Source: Leifsonia sp. CL147 (GTDB lineage Bacteria; Actinomycetota; Actinomycetes; Actinomycetales; Microbacteriaceae). From it: a DNA stretch of 64,000 bases. Shown here one piece after another: positions 54,485 through 63,697 of this stretch. Made by a program: the position numbers and the translations under genes. The notes below the pieces were generated by a model. The model saw only the letters and a program-made list of their open reading frames with translations. It was not told where the DNA came from and made no database searches. Location of the stretch: NCBI RefSeq assembly GCF_900114565.1, contig NZ_FOTM01000001.1, positions 186,678 to 250,677 on the forward strand, given 5' to 3'. Position 1 is the stretch's first letter. Each line of letters begins with the position of its first letter.

Positions 54485-55309
54485 ATGGCGAGCATCCCGG
54501 AGCTGACTCTCAACGACGGCAACTCCATCCCGCAGCTGGGCTTCGGCGTGTACAAGATCCCGGAAGCCGAGACAGCGGATGCCGTGGTCGCCGCCCTGGA
54601 GGCCGGGTACCGTCACGTCGACACGGCCGCCTTCTATGCGAACGAGCACGGGGTCGGCGAGGGGGTTCGCCGCAGCGGGCTCGACCGGTCGGAGGTCTTC
54701 GTCACGAGCAAGGTGTGGTGGACCGACAACGGCTACGACTCGACGCTCCGCTCGTTCGACCGGAGCCTCGAGCTTCTGGGCTTCGACACGATCGATCTGT
54801 TCCTCATCCACTGGCCGGCGCCGAAGAGCGACCGCTACGTCGAGACCTGGCGCGCGCTGGAGCGCGTGCGCGACGAGGGCCGCGCGCGGTCCATCGGCGT
54901 GGCCAACTTCCACACGCACCACCTCGACCGGCTGGCCCGGGAGTCGGGAACGGTCCCGGCCGTGAACCAGGTCGAGCTGCACCCGTGGCTGCCGCAGGAG
55001 GAGGTGCGAGCCTACGACGCCGCCCGCGGCATCGTGACGGAGGCGTGGTCACCGCTCGCGCGCGGCCGGATCCTGGGCGATCCGACCCTCGCCCGGCTCG
55101 CGGACAAGCACGGCGTCACGCCCGCGCAGGTCGTCATCCGCTGGCAGCTGCAGCTGGGCAACGTCGTCATCCCGAAGTCGACCTCCCCGGAGCGCATCCG
55201 CTCGAACCTCGACGTGTTCGGCTTCGTGCTCGACGCTGAGGATCTCGCGGCCATCGCGGCGCTGGAGAGCGGTGAGCGCACCGGGAAGGACCCGGACGAT
55301 CTCGGCTGA
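54485..55309 (+). CDS. aldo/keto reductase
   Basis: A 274-residue protein starting at ATG 54485 (MASIPELTLNDGNSIPQLGF). It is a TIM-barrel AKR with the catalytic tetrad visible: Asp in GYRHVDTAAFYANE with Tyr, Lys in VFVTSKVWW, and His in LFLIHWP. NADPH-binding residues sit in VVIPKSTSPERIRSNLDVFG. It resembles 2,5-diketo-gluconate reductase-type enzymes, which reduce small aldehydes and ketones. Confidence 0.92.
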   Translation: MASIPELTLNDGNSIPQLGFGVYKIPEAETADAVVAALEAGYRHVDTAAFYANEHGVGEGVRRSGLDRSEVFVTSKVWWTDNGYDSTLRSFDRSLELLGFDTIDLFLIHWPAPKSDRYVETWRALERVRDEGRARSIGVANFHTHHLDRLARESGTVPAVNQVELHPWLPQEEVRAYDAARGIVTEAWSPLARGRILGDPTLARLADKHGVTPAQVVIRWQLQLGNVVIPKSTSPERIRSNLDVFGFVLDAEDLAAIAALESGERTGKDPDDLG

Positions 55310-55420
55310 GCCGTTCGTGCGGGTCGCGCCGCGTGCCGCTAGGATCGCTCCAGCGACGGGTCGGAGCGTGCACGGTGCACGCAGGGCCTCCGGGGGACGC
55401 GTCGTTGGGGGAGTCTCTCG

Positions 55421-55582
55421 ATGAAGGTCCGTCTCGTCGCCGTCGCCGGCGCGCTCGCCGTCCTCGCCGCAGCGCTGCTGACCCCGCAGCCGCGCTCCGC
55501 TGCTGACTGCGGTCGTTCGGAACGTCTGCGCCCGGTCGACCCGGCGCAAACGTTCCGAACCGGCGCAGTCACGCGCGGGTGA
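55421..55582 (+). CDS. short ORF with signal peptide, possibly a truncated secreted-protein gene
   Basis: Starting at ATG 55421, with GGGGGAG upstream, the 53 residues begin MKVRLVAVAGALAVLAAALL, a convincing signal peptide with an Ala-rich cleavage region. After about 30 residues the frame enters inverted repeat H5 (55505-55570) and ends at TGA 55582. The mature part (DCGRSERLRPVDPAQTF) is encoded by the repeat, so the gene looks truncated by it or replaced downstream. Only the leader is supported. Confidence 0.4.
   Translation: MKVRLVAVAGALAVLAAALLTPQPRSAADCGRSERLRPVDPAQTFRTGAVTRG
55505..55570. repeat. long inverted repeat H5 at a convergent junction
   Basis: Arms of 28 bases (55505-55532 and 55543-55570) pair with four mismatches around CGGTCGACCC. 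The stem core GTTCGGAACGT is itself nearly palindromic. It lies between the convergent aldo/keto reductase and oligopeptidase genes and overlaps a signal-peptide ORF. Confidence 0.8.
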
Positions 55583-55596
55583 CCGGCTGGCGCGCC

Positions 55597-57735
55597 TCAC
55601 TCACCCGACGGGTGCGACCCCACGACGTCGAGCAGCCACGCGAGCGCGAACGCCCGCTCGCGCCAGGCGGCGTACCGGCCGGAGACGCCGCCGTGACCGG
55701 CGGCCATCTCGATCTTCAGCAGCACGTCCGCATCCACGTCGCGCAGTTTCGCCACCCACTTCGCCGGCTCGACATAGAGCACGCGCGTGTCGTTGAGGCT
55801 CGTGATGGCGAGGATCCGCGGGTAGTGGGTGGCGTGCACGTTCTCCAGCGGCGAGTACGACTTCATGTAGTCGTACACCTCCGGGTCGTGCAGCGGGTCG
55901 CCCCACTCGTCCCACTCGATCACCGTGAGCGGCAGCGACGGGTCCAGGATGCTGGTCAGCGGATCCACGAAGGGCACCTCGGCCAGGATGCCCGCGAACT
56001 CGCGCGGCGCCAGGTTCGCCACGGCGCCCATCAGCAGTCCACCCGCGCTGCCGCCCTGCGCGGCCAGGCGCGAGGGCTCCGTCCAGCCCTGGTCGACGAG
56101 GTGGCGCGCGGCCGCCACGAAGTCCGTGAACGTGTTCTTCTTGTGCAGCTTCTTGCCGTTCTCGTACCAGAGTCGGCCGAGCTCGCCGCCGCCGCGCACA
56201 TGCGCGATCGCGAAGACCACGCCGCGGTCGAGCAGGCTGAGGCGCGGGATGCTGAACGACGGATCCATGCTCGCTTCGTACGAACCGTAGCCGTACAGCA
56301 CCAGCGGCGCCGGCTCGCCGGGGGTCACCAGGTCGCGCCGGTAGACCAGCGAGACCGGGATGCGCGCACCGTCCTCCGCGACCGCCCACTCCCTGCGCTG
56401 CGCGAACAGCGACGGGTCGAACCCGCCGAGCACCGGCTGCTGCTTGCGCAGGGTCAGCTCACGCGTCCGCACGTCGTAGTCGTAGACCGTCGACGGCGTG
56501 ACGAAGCTGCCGTAGCCGAGGCGCAGGAAGGGCTGCGTCCACTCGGGGTTGCCGCCGACGCCGACCGTGAACAGCTCCTCGTCGAAGTGCAGCTCGTGCG
56601 GGGTGTCGTCGGCGGGCTGCTCGCTGTCCGGCTGGGGCACGCAGGCGACCGCGACCCGGGTCATCCCTTCGCGGCGGTACTCGACGCTGACGAAGTCGCG
56701 GAACGCATCCACTCCCTCCAGGCGCACGGCCGGGTCGTGAGGGAGGAGCATCCGGCGGGGTCCCTGCGGGTCGTCGGCCGAGACGCTGACGAGCTCGAAG
56801 TTGACGGCGCCGTCGTTGTGCACGATGAGCAGCCGGTCGTGGCCGCCGACGATCGCGTGCTCCACGTCGTACTCGACGCCCTCCTTCCGCGGCCACACCA
56901 CGGTGAACTCGCCGGTCGGGTCGTCGGAGCGCAGCAGCCACGCCTCGCTGGTGATGCTGGATCCCGCCTCGATGACGAGGAACCGGCGGCTGCGGGTCAG
57001 CCCGACGCCGATCCAGTACCGCTCGTCGGGCTCGTGGAACACCTGGACGTCGCTGGTCGCCGGGTCGTCGCCCACCCGGTGGCGCCACACCGTGTCCGGC
57101 CGCCACGAGTCGTCCACGGTCGTGTAGAAGAGGTAGGCGCCGGTCTGGTCGAAGAGGGCACCGGCTCCCGTGCCCGTTATCTCATCGGGGAATGTGACGC
57201 CGTCGTCCACGAGGGAACGCACCCGGATGGTGTACCGCTCGTCGCCCTCGGTGTCCACGGCCCAGAGCAGGCGCGTGCCGTCCGCGCTGACATCGAAGCT
57301 GCCGAGGGAGTAGAAGTCGAGGCCGGCCGCCTCCACGTTGTCGTCGAGCAGGATCTGCTCGCCGGGGAGCCCGCTCTTCTGGGCGTCCTCGTCCAGGGTC
57401 GGGGGTACCCAGTCGTCGGGCGAGGCGATCGGAGCACGACAGTGGATGCCGTACTGCTTCCCCTCGACCGTCCGGGTGTAATACCACCAGTCGCCCTCGC
57501 GGACGGGCACGCTCAGATCGGTCTCGCGGGTGCGGGCCTTGATCTCGTCGAAGATCTGCTCGCGCAGCACCGCGAGGTGCTCGGTTCGTGCGTTCGTGTA
57601 CGCGTTCTCCTCGTGCAGGTGCGCGATGACCGCCGGGTCGTCCTTCTCGCGCAGCCACTCGTAGTCGTCCAGGTAGACGTCGCCGTGGTGGGTGCGTTCG
57701 ACGGGTTTCTTCGCGGTGACCGGCGGGGTGAGCAT
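55597..57735 (-). CDS. ptrB: oligopeptidase B (S9A prolyl-oligopeptidase family)
   Basis: A 712-residue protein (MLTPPVTAKKPVERTHHGDV). The beta-propeller domain covers about 70-420. The catalytic domain has the Ser in AAQGGSAGGLLMG, the Asp in ITSLNDTRVLY and the His in KIEMAAGHGGVSGRY. Oligopeptidase B cleaves after Lys/Arg in peptides of limited length, in the cytosol. Length and motif order fit the family. Confidence 0.93.
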   Translation of the reverse strand: MLTPPVTAKKPVERTHHGDVYLDDYEWLREKDDPAVIAHLHEENAYTNARTEHLAVLREQIFDEIKARTRETDLSVPVREGDWWYYTRTVEGKQYGIHCRAPIASPDDWVPPTLDEDAQKSGLPGEQILLDDNVEAAGLDFYSLGSFDVSADGTRLLWAVDTEGDERYTIRVRSLVDDGVTFPDEITGTGAGALFDQTGAYLFYTTVDDSWRPDTVWRHRVGDDPATSDVQVFHEPDERYWIGVGLTRSRRFLVIEAGSSITSEAWLLRSDDPTGEFTVVWPRKEGVEYDVEHAIVGGHDRLLIVHNDGAVNFELVSVSADDPQGPRRMLLPHDPAVRLEGVDAFRDFVSVEYRREGMTRVAVACVPQPDSEQPADDTPHELHFDEELFTVGVGGNPEWTQPFLRLGYGSFVTPSTVYDYDVRTRELTLRKQQPVLGGFDPSLFAQRREWAVAEDGARIPVSLVYRRDLVTPGEPAPLVLYGYGSYEASMDPSFSIPRLSLLDRGVVFAIAHVRGGGELGRLWYENGKKLHKKNTFTDFVAAARHLVDQGWTEPSRLAAQGGSAGGLLMGAVANLAPREFAGILAEVPFVDPLTSILDPSLPLTVIEWDEWGDPLHDPEVYDYMKSYSPLENVHATHYPRILAITSLNDTRVLYVEPAKWVAKLRDVDADVLLKIEMAAGHGGVSGRYAAWRERAFALAWLLDVVGSHPSGE

Positions 57736-57797
57736 GCTCCCAGGCTAGCGGGCCATGCCCACCCCGGGCGTGGCCGGTGCGGGTCCGTCCGGGTCGG

Positions 57798-58796
57798 TCA
57801 GGGCCGCAGCAGGACCTTGCCGACGCGTCCCGGCTCACTGCCCGCGGCGACGGCCGCCGCGATGTCGTCGAGCGAGTGGATGCCCGCCACCGGCAGGGTC
57901 AGTGTGCCGTCGAGGATGCGGGCGATCAGCTCCCCGAACAGCCGGCCGCGCTGGTCGGCCGGCATCTCGCGGCTGACGACGCTGCCCCAGAAGCCCTTCA
58001 CTGTCGCCTGCTTGAAGATGAGATCTCCGGAGGCGAGCTCCAGGGTCGGGGAGGCCATGGCGCCGAAGACGACCAGGGTCCCGCTCTCGGCAAGCGTCGA
58101 GAGGACGTCGCCGGCGGCCCTCCCGCCGACCGAGTCGACCCCGGCGCGGAGGGGCGCTCCGCCGGTGATCGCCGCCAGGGCATCCCTCCAGCCTGCGTCG
58201 TCGGTGGCGACGACCCGCTCGATGCCCTGCGCGCGGAGCTCGTCGACTCCGGCTGCGCGCCGGACGAGCCCGACCACGTTGAGCCCGCGTGCGGTGGCGA
58301 GCTGAGCGACCATCCGGCCGACCGCCCCGTTGGCGGCGTTCTGGATGAGCCAGTCGCCCTCCTGCAGGTCGAGCGATTCGAGGAGGCTGATCGCGCTGAA
58401 CGGCATCGAGACCAGCTGCGCGGCGGCCTCGTCCGGCAGTGCCTCCGGCACCGGGATGAGGCTGGCGGCGCGGGCGACGAAGTACTCCGCCCAGACGCCG
58501 AAGGTGCCTCCGGTCACGACCCGCTGACCGACGGCCAGCTGCTCGACGCCCTCGCCCAGCGCATCCACGACGCCGAGCGCTTCGGTGCCGGACGCGGCAG
58601 GCAGCTCCGGCTTGAAGCCGTACGTTCCGCGGACGGTCCACAGGTCATGGTTGTGGATGGGGGAGAGGAGCACCCGGACGCGGACCTCGCCCGGACCCGG
58701 CTGCGGAAGCGGACGCTCTCCGACGGCCAGGACCTCGGCGGGGTCGCCGAACTCGGCGTGGATGAGGGCGCGCATGGTCGCATTCGTGTCCGTCAT
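57798..58796 (-). CDS. zinc-type alcohol dehydrogenase-like / NADPH:quinone reductase (MDR)
   Basis: A 332-residue MDR protein (MTDTNATMRALIHAEFGDPA). Substrate domain: VRVRVLLSPIHNHDLWTVRG. Rossmann loop: WLIQNAANGAVGRMVAQLAT. The NAANGAVGR motif is typical of trans-2-enoyl reductase or quinone-reductase-like MDRs. The upstream ohr gene ends 3 bases before its start, so it is the last gene of the peroxide-stress unit ohr-MDR. Confidence 0.87.
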   Translation of the reverse strand: MTDTNATMRALIHAEFGDPAEVLAVGERPLPQPGPGEVRVRVLLSPIHNHDLWTVRGTYGFKPELPAASGTEALGVVDALGEGVEQLAVGQRVVTGGTFGVWAEYFVARAASLIPVPEALPDEAAAQLVSMPFSAISLLESLDLQEGDWLIQNAANGAVGRMVAQLATARGLNVVGLVRRAAGVDELRAQGIERVVATDDAGWRDALAAITGGAPLRAGVDSVGGRAAGDVLSTLAESGTLVVFGAMASPTLELASGDLIFKQATVKGFWGSVVSREMPADQRGRLFGELIARILDGTLTLPVAGIHSLDDIAAAVAAGSEPGRVGKVLLRP

Positions 58797-58799
58797 GCC

Positions 58800-59222
58800 T
58801 CAGTCCTCCGTGACGGTGATGGTGACATCGATGTTGCCGCGCGTCGCGTTCGAGTACGGGCACACCTGGTGCGCCGCGTCGGCCAGCGCCTGCGCCTGCT
58901 CCGCCTCGATCCCGGGCATGACGACCTCGAGCAGCACCGACAGCTGGTAACCGCCCTCGCCGTTGGGGCCGATCTTCACGCGACCGCCGACGGCGGAATC
59001 CTCGAGCTTCACCTTCTGGATGCGGGCGACCGCCTGAAGCGCCGAGTGGAAGCAGGCGGCGAAGCCGGCGGCGAACAGCTGCTCCGGGTTCGTGCCGGCG
59101 CCGGAACCGCCCATCTCCTTCGGGATGGCGAGATCGAGCGCGAACGAGCCGTCGCTGGTGGCGACGCGGCCGTTGCGGCCGGCCCCCGTCGAGAGGGCTT
59201 CCGCGGTGTAAAGGGTGTCCAA
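58800..59222 (-). CDS. ohr: organic hydroperoxide resistance protein Ohr
   Basis: A 140-residue protein (MDTLYTAEALSTGAGRNGRV). The redox cysteines are C57 in GFAACFHSAL and C121 in HQVCPYSNATRGN, the standard Ohr pair. LDLAIPKEMGGSGAGTNPEQ is characteristic. It reduces organic hydroperoxides with lipoylated proteins as electron donors. It is followed closely by an MDR gene and preceded by the OhrR-type regulator. Confidence 0.95.
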   Translation of the reverse strand: MDTLYTAEALSTGAGRNGRVATSDGSFALDLAIPKEMGGSGAGTNPEQLFAAGFAACFHSALQAVARIQKVKLEDSAVGGRVKIGPNGEGGYQLSVLLEVVMPGIEAEQAQALADAAHQVCPYSNATRGNIDVTITVTED

Positions 59223-59274
59223 TTCGGGCCTTTCAGGTGGTTCTTGGCTGGTGGTTCGGTGGTTCGGTCGTACG

Positions 59275-59745
59275 TCAGTTGGTGTGGTGCGCTCGGCTCG
59301 GGGAGACCTGCTGCTGCGCCGAGACGGCGTGCATGGTCTCCGTGAGCCGGTGCAACGTGTCGATGAGGGCGGCGGCCGCCTGCTCGTCGGGGAGGCCGGT
59401 CCCCGCGGCGATCCGTCCCGGGATGTGGGCGAGCTGCGGGCGCAGCTCCCGCCCGTGCTCGCCGATGGCGACCGTCACGACGCGCTCGTCCGTCGAGCGG
59501 CGCTCGCGCCGGACGAGCCCGGCCTGTTCCATGCGCCGCAGCAGGGGGGACAGTGTCCCCGAGTCGAGCTGCAGGTGCTCGCCGAGCGACCCCACGGTCT
59601 GCTCCCCCTCCACCCACAGCGTCACGAGGACGAGGTACTGCGGGTAGGTGAGTCCCCACGGCTCGAGCAGGGATCGGTACGCCTGGGTCGTCGCGCGGGT
59701 CGCTGCGTATAGCGAGAAGCACACCATCTCATCGGTCACGGGCAT
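59275..59745 (-). CDS. ohrR: MarR-family regulator, OhrR type
   Basis: The start is ATG 59745 (MPVTDEMVCFSLYAATRATT); the Cys-rich extension to 59778 overlaps palindromes and is rejected. 156 residues. The peroxide-sensing Cys is C9 in MVCFSLYAA, as in OhrR. The winged HTH covers about 40-110 (QTVGSLGEHLQLDSGTLSPL, ERRSTDERVVTVAI). Oxidation of C9 by organic hydroperoxide would release DNA and induce ohr, which lies 52 bases downstream. Confidence 0.9.
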   Translation of the reverse strand: MPVTDEMVCFSLYAATRATTQAYRSLLEPWGLTYPQYLVLVTLWVEGEQTVGSLGEHLQLDSGTLSPLLRRMEQAGLVRRERRSTDERVVTVAIGEHGRELRPQLAHIPGRIAAGTGLPDEQAAAALIDTLHRLTETMHAVSAQQQVSPSRAHHTN

Positions 59746-59754
59746 GTTGCAAGC

Positions 59755-59782
59755 ATTGCACGCAATCAAGTTGTGCACAACT
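59755..59782 (-). promoter_or_regulatory. two palindromes upstream of ohrR (putative OhrR operators)
   Basis: ATTGCACGCAAT (59755-59766) and the perfect AGTTGTGCACAACT (59769-59782) lie directly before the ohrR start. They resemble each other at the TTG..CAA ends. Autoregulation of the ohrR-ohr unit by OhrR is the natural reading. Confidence 0.6.
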
Positions 59783-59817
59783 CGATGAGTGGATGCGCCG
59801 GTCCCGGATGACCGTCC

Positions 59818-61413
59818 TCACCGACTCGTATCGGGCTCCGGGTCGCCGCGCAGGGCGTGGGCGAGTGCGTCCAGAGCGTCGCGCGTCCGGGCGAGTTCGA
59901 TGGGCGCGGCGAGGCTGCGTCGTGCTCGACCGATGCTCGAACGGAGAATCTCGCGGTCGCGCTCCTCCGAACCGTCGTGGGCTCGCGCCAGCCGGGCGTC
60001 GAGGGCAGCAGGCAGGGCGTTGGCCGCCTCGATGCAGTCGATCGGGAGGATGACCGGACGACGCCGCAGGAGCCGGGCGGCGCGATGCGCAGGCGCGAGC
60101 TGCTCCACGCGCGCGACAGCCGAGCGGAAGGCGGCGACCCGGGTCCGCCGATCCGGTGCCTCACGGGGGAAGACGTCGCTCAAGGCCGTCAGCATCTCGG
60201 ACAGTCGTCGCCGCAGCACGTCGACGCTCCGCACCGGCAGCACGAACCAGCTCGCCGTGATGCCCAGGGCGGCACCGACGACGATCGCCAGCATCCGCTC
60301 GGCGAGCATCCCGGTCTCCCCGGTCAGCGTCGCGGTGCCGATGAGCTCCTGCAGCAGGGACAGCACGAGCGTCACCGTGAGCGCCCAGAAGGCGTAGCTG
60401 TACGCCCGGAGCGAGGTGGCGGCGAAGAGCGCCACGAAAATCACGGCGATCGCAGCGATTCCGGACTCCTGAGGGGCGGCGAAGCCGGGAACCCCGGGCG
60501 CGACGGCGATGAGGGCGACCGCTCCGATGGTGCCGCCCAGCGCGCCGAGGATGCGCAGCGCGCTCTTGTGCACCACATCCGCCCGGCCGCGGTTGCCCGA
60601 GCAGACCAGGAACGCGGTCAGCACGACCCACATCGCGTGCTCCGGGAAGACGAGCCAGCCGACCACGAATGCGGCGGTCAGTGCGATGGCCAGCTGCAGC
60701 GCCATCCGGGTGCTCGCGGGAAGCCGGGCGGGTCGCGCCCGTGACAGCGACGGCGACGGAGCCGCCGACGGCGAGGCCGACGGAGCCGCCGACGCCGACG
60801 CCGACGGAGCCGCCGACGCCGACGGAGCCGCCGACGGAGCCGCCGACGGAGCCGCCGACGGCGACGGCGTGACCCGGCCGGGCAGCAGCCTCGCCGCCTC
60901 GCGGCCCAGCGCAACCCAGAGCGCTGCGACGACGCCGGAGAGCAGGACGATGACCGGCGCAAGCCACGGCGGCCCACCGGTGGCCGGCCGGACGGGCGCG
61001 ACGAGGATCGCCGTCAGGGGCAGAGCGATCAAGGCCCCCAGCCGGGAGGCGCGCGGGCCGAACCTGCGCAGCCAGACGGGCACGCTCATCCCCGCCACGA
61101 AGAGGGCGGCTCCCGCGGGCGGCAGGGCGACCATCAGCCAGCCGACGCCGCCGGCGGCGAGCCCGATCGCCGGCAGCAGCGCGGCCGAACGCGCGAACTC
61201 GGCGCGCGACGCGAACGCGCGGCGACCCAGGCTGAGAGCGACCACCGTGGCGAGCACCATCCCGCTGGCCACGCTCGTGCCCGCCTCTGCGCCGGCAAGC
61301 AGCGACGCCAGCCACCCGATCGTTGCGCACGCTCCCGCCGCGGCGGCGGTCGTGATCAGCGCCTCCGCAGCCTCTCGCAACACTGTCGCGGTTCGCTCCC
61401 TGCTCACCGCCAC
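59818..61413 (-). CDS. FUSC-family membrane protein
   Basis: A 531-residue protein (MAVSRERTATVLREAAEALI). Two blocks of five or six membrane helices are joined by a low-complexity linker of Ser/Ala/Pro at about 180-225 (SAAPSAAPSA repeats, DNA 60735-60870). The second block has AIALTAAFVVGWLVFPEHAM WVVLTAFLVCSGNRGR, the FUSC-like core of aromatic acid exporters; a helical cytosolic tail follows. The linker is encoded by 6/9-base repeats and may vary between strains. The substrate is unknown. Confidence 0.82.
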   Translation of the reverse strand: MAVSRERTATVLREAAEALITTAAAAGACATIGWLASLLAGAEAGTSVASGMVLATVVALSLGRRAFASRAEFARSAALLPAIGLAAGGVGWLMVALPPAGAALFVAGMSVPVWLRRFGPRASRLGALIALPLTAILVAPVRPATGGPPWLAPVIVLLSGVVAALWVALGREAARLLPGRVTPSPSAAPSAAPSAAPSASAAPSASASAAPSASPSAAPSPSLSRARPARLPASTRMALQLAIALTAAFVVGWLVFPEHAMWVVLTAFLVCSGNRGRADVVHKSALRILGALGGTIGAVALIAVAPGVPGFAAPQESGIAAIAVIFVALFAATSLRAYSYAFWALTVTLVLSLLQELIGTATLTGETGMLAERMLAIVVGAALGITASWFVLPVRSVDVLRRRLSEMLTALSDVFPREAPDRRTRVAAFRSAVARVEQLAPAHRAARLLRRRPVILPIDCIEAANALPAALDARLARAHDGSEERDREILRSSIGRARRSLAAPIELARTRDALDALAHALRGDPEPDTSR

Positions 61414-61464
61414 ATCCTCTCACTGCCCAGGATTCGAGCTCCAGGAGAGGTCGGCTGAACCGTC

Positions 61465-63078
61465 TCAGGTCGCGACCGCCTTCGACCGCGGGCGTCCAGC
61501 CACTTCGACCGGGAGCCCGCGTGCGAAGACCAGCGACAGCAGGCTGATGGCGATCAGACCGACGAAGGCGACACGCAATGAGTCGAGTTGTGAATCGCGG
61601 TAGATCCCCGCGAGCTTGTCCGCGTCGGCGCTGGACAGCCCCGCGCTCGCCGCGATTTCATCGACGCTGGCGGCGGGGACGATGCTCACTCCGCCCTGGG
61701 TCTTCTCCTGCACGATGGAGATCGTCTCGGGGGAGAGCCCGCTCGTCGCGACCCCGGACGCGAACGAGCTCGACAGCGCACCGATGAGGATGGATCCGAT
61801 CAGCGCGGTGCCGAGCGACGACCCGAGATTCTGGAACACGCCCTGGAGGCCACCCACCTCGCTGGTCTCCTTGTCGCTGACGCTCGACATGTTCACGTTC
61901 CCCAGCTGCGACGCCAGGAGCCCCAGCGCGGAGCCGGTCAGGAACATCCCGGCGGCGAACAATCCGCTTCGCAGGTCGGTCGTGACCGACGAGAGCAGAA
62001 GGAACCCGCTGAGCACGAGCACCAGTTGCCCCACCCAGACGATCCGGCGCGGCGACCACCGGCGCGACAGCCGGGTTCCGACGATCGAGAAGAGGATGAG
62101 CGCAACCGACAGAGGGAAGATCCGGATACCCGTCTCCAGGGCGTCGAGGCCGAGCGTCATCTGAAGGTAGACCGGGACCATGAAGAACAGCCCGGCGGTG
62201 ACCGTGTACTGGGCTCCCAGCACCGAGAGCCCGCTGCGCAGCCGCCTGATGGAGAACATGCCGACATGCACGAGCGGCGCTCGACCCTGCTCGACCAGCG
62301 ACTCCTGACGCCGGGCGAACAGGAAGAGGAGGACAGCGCCGGCGGCGATGAACCACGCCGTCAGCGACACTCCGAGCGGGGCAATGGGCACGCCCCCGAT
62401 CTCCGGCGAGGACTGCGGCAGAACCCATCCCCAGGTCTTGCTCTGCAGCATCCCGAAGACGACGAGCACGAGCCCCGCGGCCGACAGCAGCACGCTGAGC
62501 ACGTCGATGCGCACCTTCTGGGGAACAGCGGCGTCATTGACGCGTCGCGCGAGGATCGCGACCACCGCCATGATCACGACTTCGCCCGCGAAGACCAAGC
62601 GCCAGCTGGAGTAGGTGGTGATGAATCCACCGATCAGGGGACCGGCGGCGACCGCTGCACCGGAAACCGCGCCGATGATCGCAAAGGCAGTGATCCTGTC
62701 CTTCCCCGAATAGTTGTCCGCCAGGAGCGCTGCAATGGCAGGGATCACCAAGACGGCGCCGAGGCCCTCGATGATGGACCAGCCGAGGAACAGTACCTGG
62801 ATGTTTCGGCTCAACGCCGTCATCAGTGACCCGAGACCGTAGACGCAGGACCCGATCAGGAAGGCCCGTCGACGGCCCCAGACATCGCCGAGCTTGGCTC
62901 CGAACAGCATCATGGAGGCCATCGTCAACGTGTAGAAGGTGATCGCGGCCTGCATCGCAGAGACGGTCGTGTTGAGATCCTTCACCACCGTCGAGATCGA
63001 CACGTTCATGACGGTCCCGTCGAGGACCATCACGAACTGGGCGCACCCGAGGATGACCACCACCGACCACTTCTTCAT
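61465..63078 (-). CDS. MFS drug exporter, DHA2 (EmrB/QacA) family, 14-TM type
   Basis: The start is ATG 63078 (MKKWSVVVILGCAQFVMVLD); 537 residues. The opening LDGTVMNVSISTV, motif A GAKLGDVWGRRRAFLIGS and motif C-like GAAVAAGPLIGGFI are typical of 14-helix drug:proton antiporters. A large extracytoplasmic loop before the last helix (GLSPETISIVQEKTQGG to DKLAGIYRD) is also typical. The frame upstream to 63411 is antisense to the DUF805 gene and is rejected. Confidence 0.9.
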   Translation of the reverse strand: MKKWSVVVILGCAQFVMVLDGTVMNVSISTVVKDLNTTVSAMQAAITFYTLTMASMMLFGAKLGDVWGRRRAFLIGSCVYGLGSLMTALSRNIQVLFLGWSIIEGLGAVLVIPAIAALLADNYSGKDRITAFAIIGAVSGAAVAAGPLIGGFITTYSSWRLVFAGEVVIMAVVAILARRVNDAAVPQKVRIDVLSVLLSAAGLVLVVFGMLQSKTWGWVLPQSSPEIGGVPIAPLGVSLTAWFIAAGAVLLFLFARRQESLVEQGRAPLVHVGMFSIRRLRSGLSVLGAQYTVTAGLFFMVPVYLQMTLGLDALETGIRIFPLSVALILFSIVGTRLSRRWSPRRIVWVGQLVLVLSGFLLLSSVTTDLRSGLFAAGMFLTGSALGLLASQLGNVNMSSVSDKETSEVGGLQGVFQNLGSSLGTALIGSILIGALSSSFASGVATSGLSPETISIVQEKTQGGVSIVPAASVDEIAASAGLSSADADKLAGIYRDSQLDSLRVAFVGLIAISLLSLVFARGLPVEVAGRPRSKAVAT

Positions 63079-63250
63079 ACGAGGGCACCCATCGCCGTAG
63101 CCTCCCTCTGGGCCTGCCCCGCCCGTCGCGCTCACAGTAGCGCCGCCGCTCGACGCGGCGAAAGGCGGTGTGTCCTTCGGCGACCGGATGCGGTTGACTG
63201 GGGTTGCTCCATCTCGACGCTTGCCACGATCTCGCTCGGAAGGATCCATC

Positions 63251-63697
63251 ATGACGACTCCGCAGACTCCCGCCGCCGCGCCCCTCGACCCGCCGCTGTA
63301 CGGCGCCTCGTTCGGCGACAGCATCCGCCGCTTCTTCAAGAAGTATGCCGACTTCTCAGGGCGGGCCAGCCGCAGCGAGTTCTGGTGGTGGTTCCTGTTC
63401 GCGGTGATCATCGCCGCCGTCTACGAAGTCCTCCTCCTGGTTCTGGGAAACGTGGGTAACGGAGGCCGCGGGCTCGGCCCCATCGGGTACATCCTGATCG
63501 TGATCTACGTCGTGTGGGGGCTGGTCATCCTCGTGCCGAGTCTCGCGTTGAACTGGCGCCGACTGCACGACGCCAACCTGCCGGGCCCGATGTGGTTCCT
63601 CGGTTTCATCCCGCTGGTCGGCTGGATCATCCTGCTGGTCTTCTACCTGATGCCGTCCAAGCCGGAGGGTGCGCGCTTCGACCGCCGGCGCGCCTGA
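63251..63697 (+). CDS. DUF805 membrane protein
   Basis: The start is ATG 63251 (MTTPQTPAAAPLDPPLYGAS), with GGAAGGATC upstream; 148 residues. It has FFKKYADFSGRASRSEFWWW, the DUF805 signature, four hydrophobic helices and LNWRRLHDANLPGPMWFLGF. DUF805 proteins are widespread inner-membrane proteins of unknown function (YhaH/YhaI type). It is divergent from the DHA2 exporter. Confidence 0.9.
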   Translation: MTTPQTPAAAPLDPPLYGASFGDSIRRFFKKYADFSGRASRSEFWWWFLFAVIIAAVYEVLLLVLGNVGNGGRGLGPIGYILIVIYVVWGLVILVPSLALNWRRLHDANLPGPMWFLGFIPLVGWIILLVFYLMPSKPEGARFDRRRA

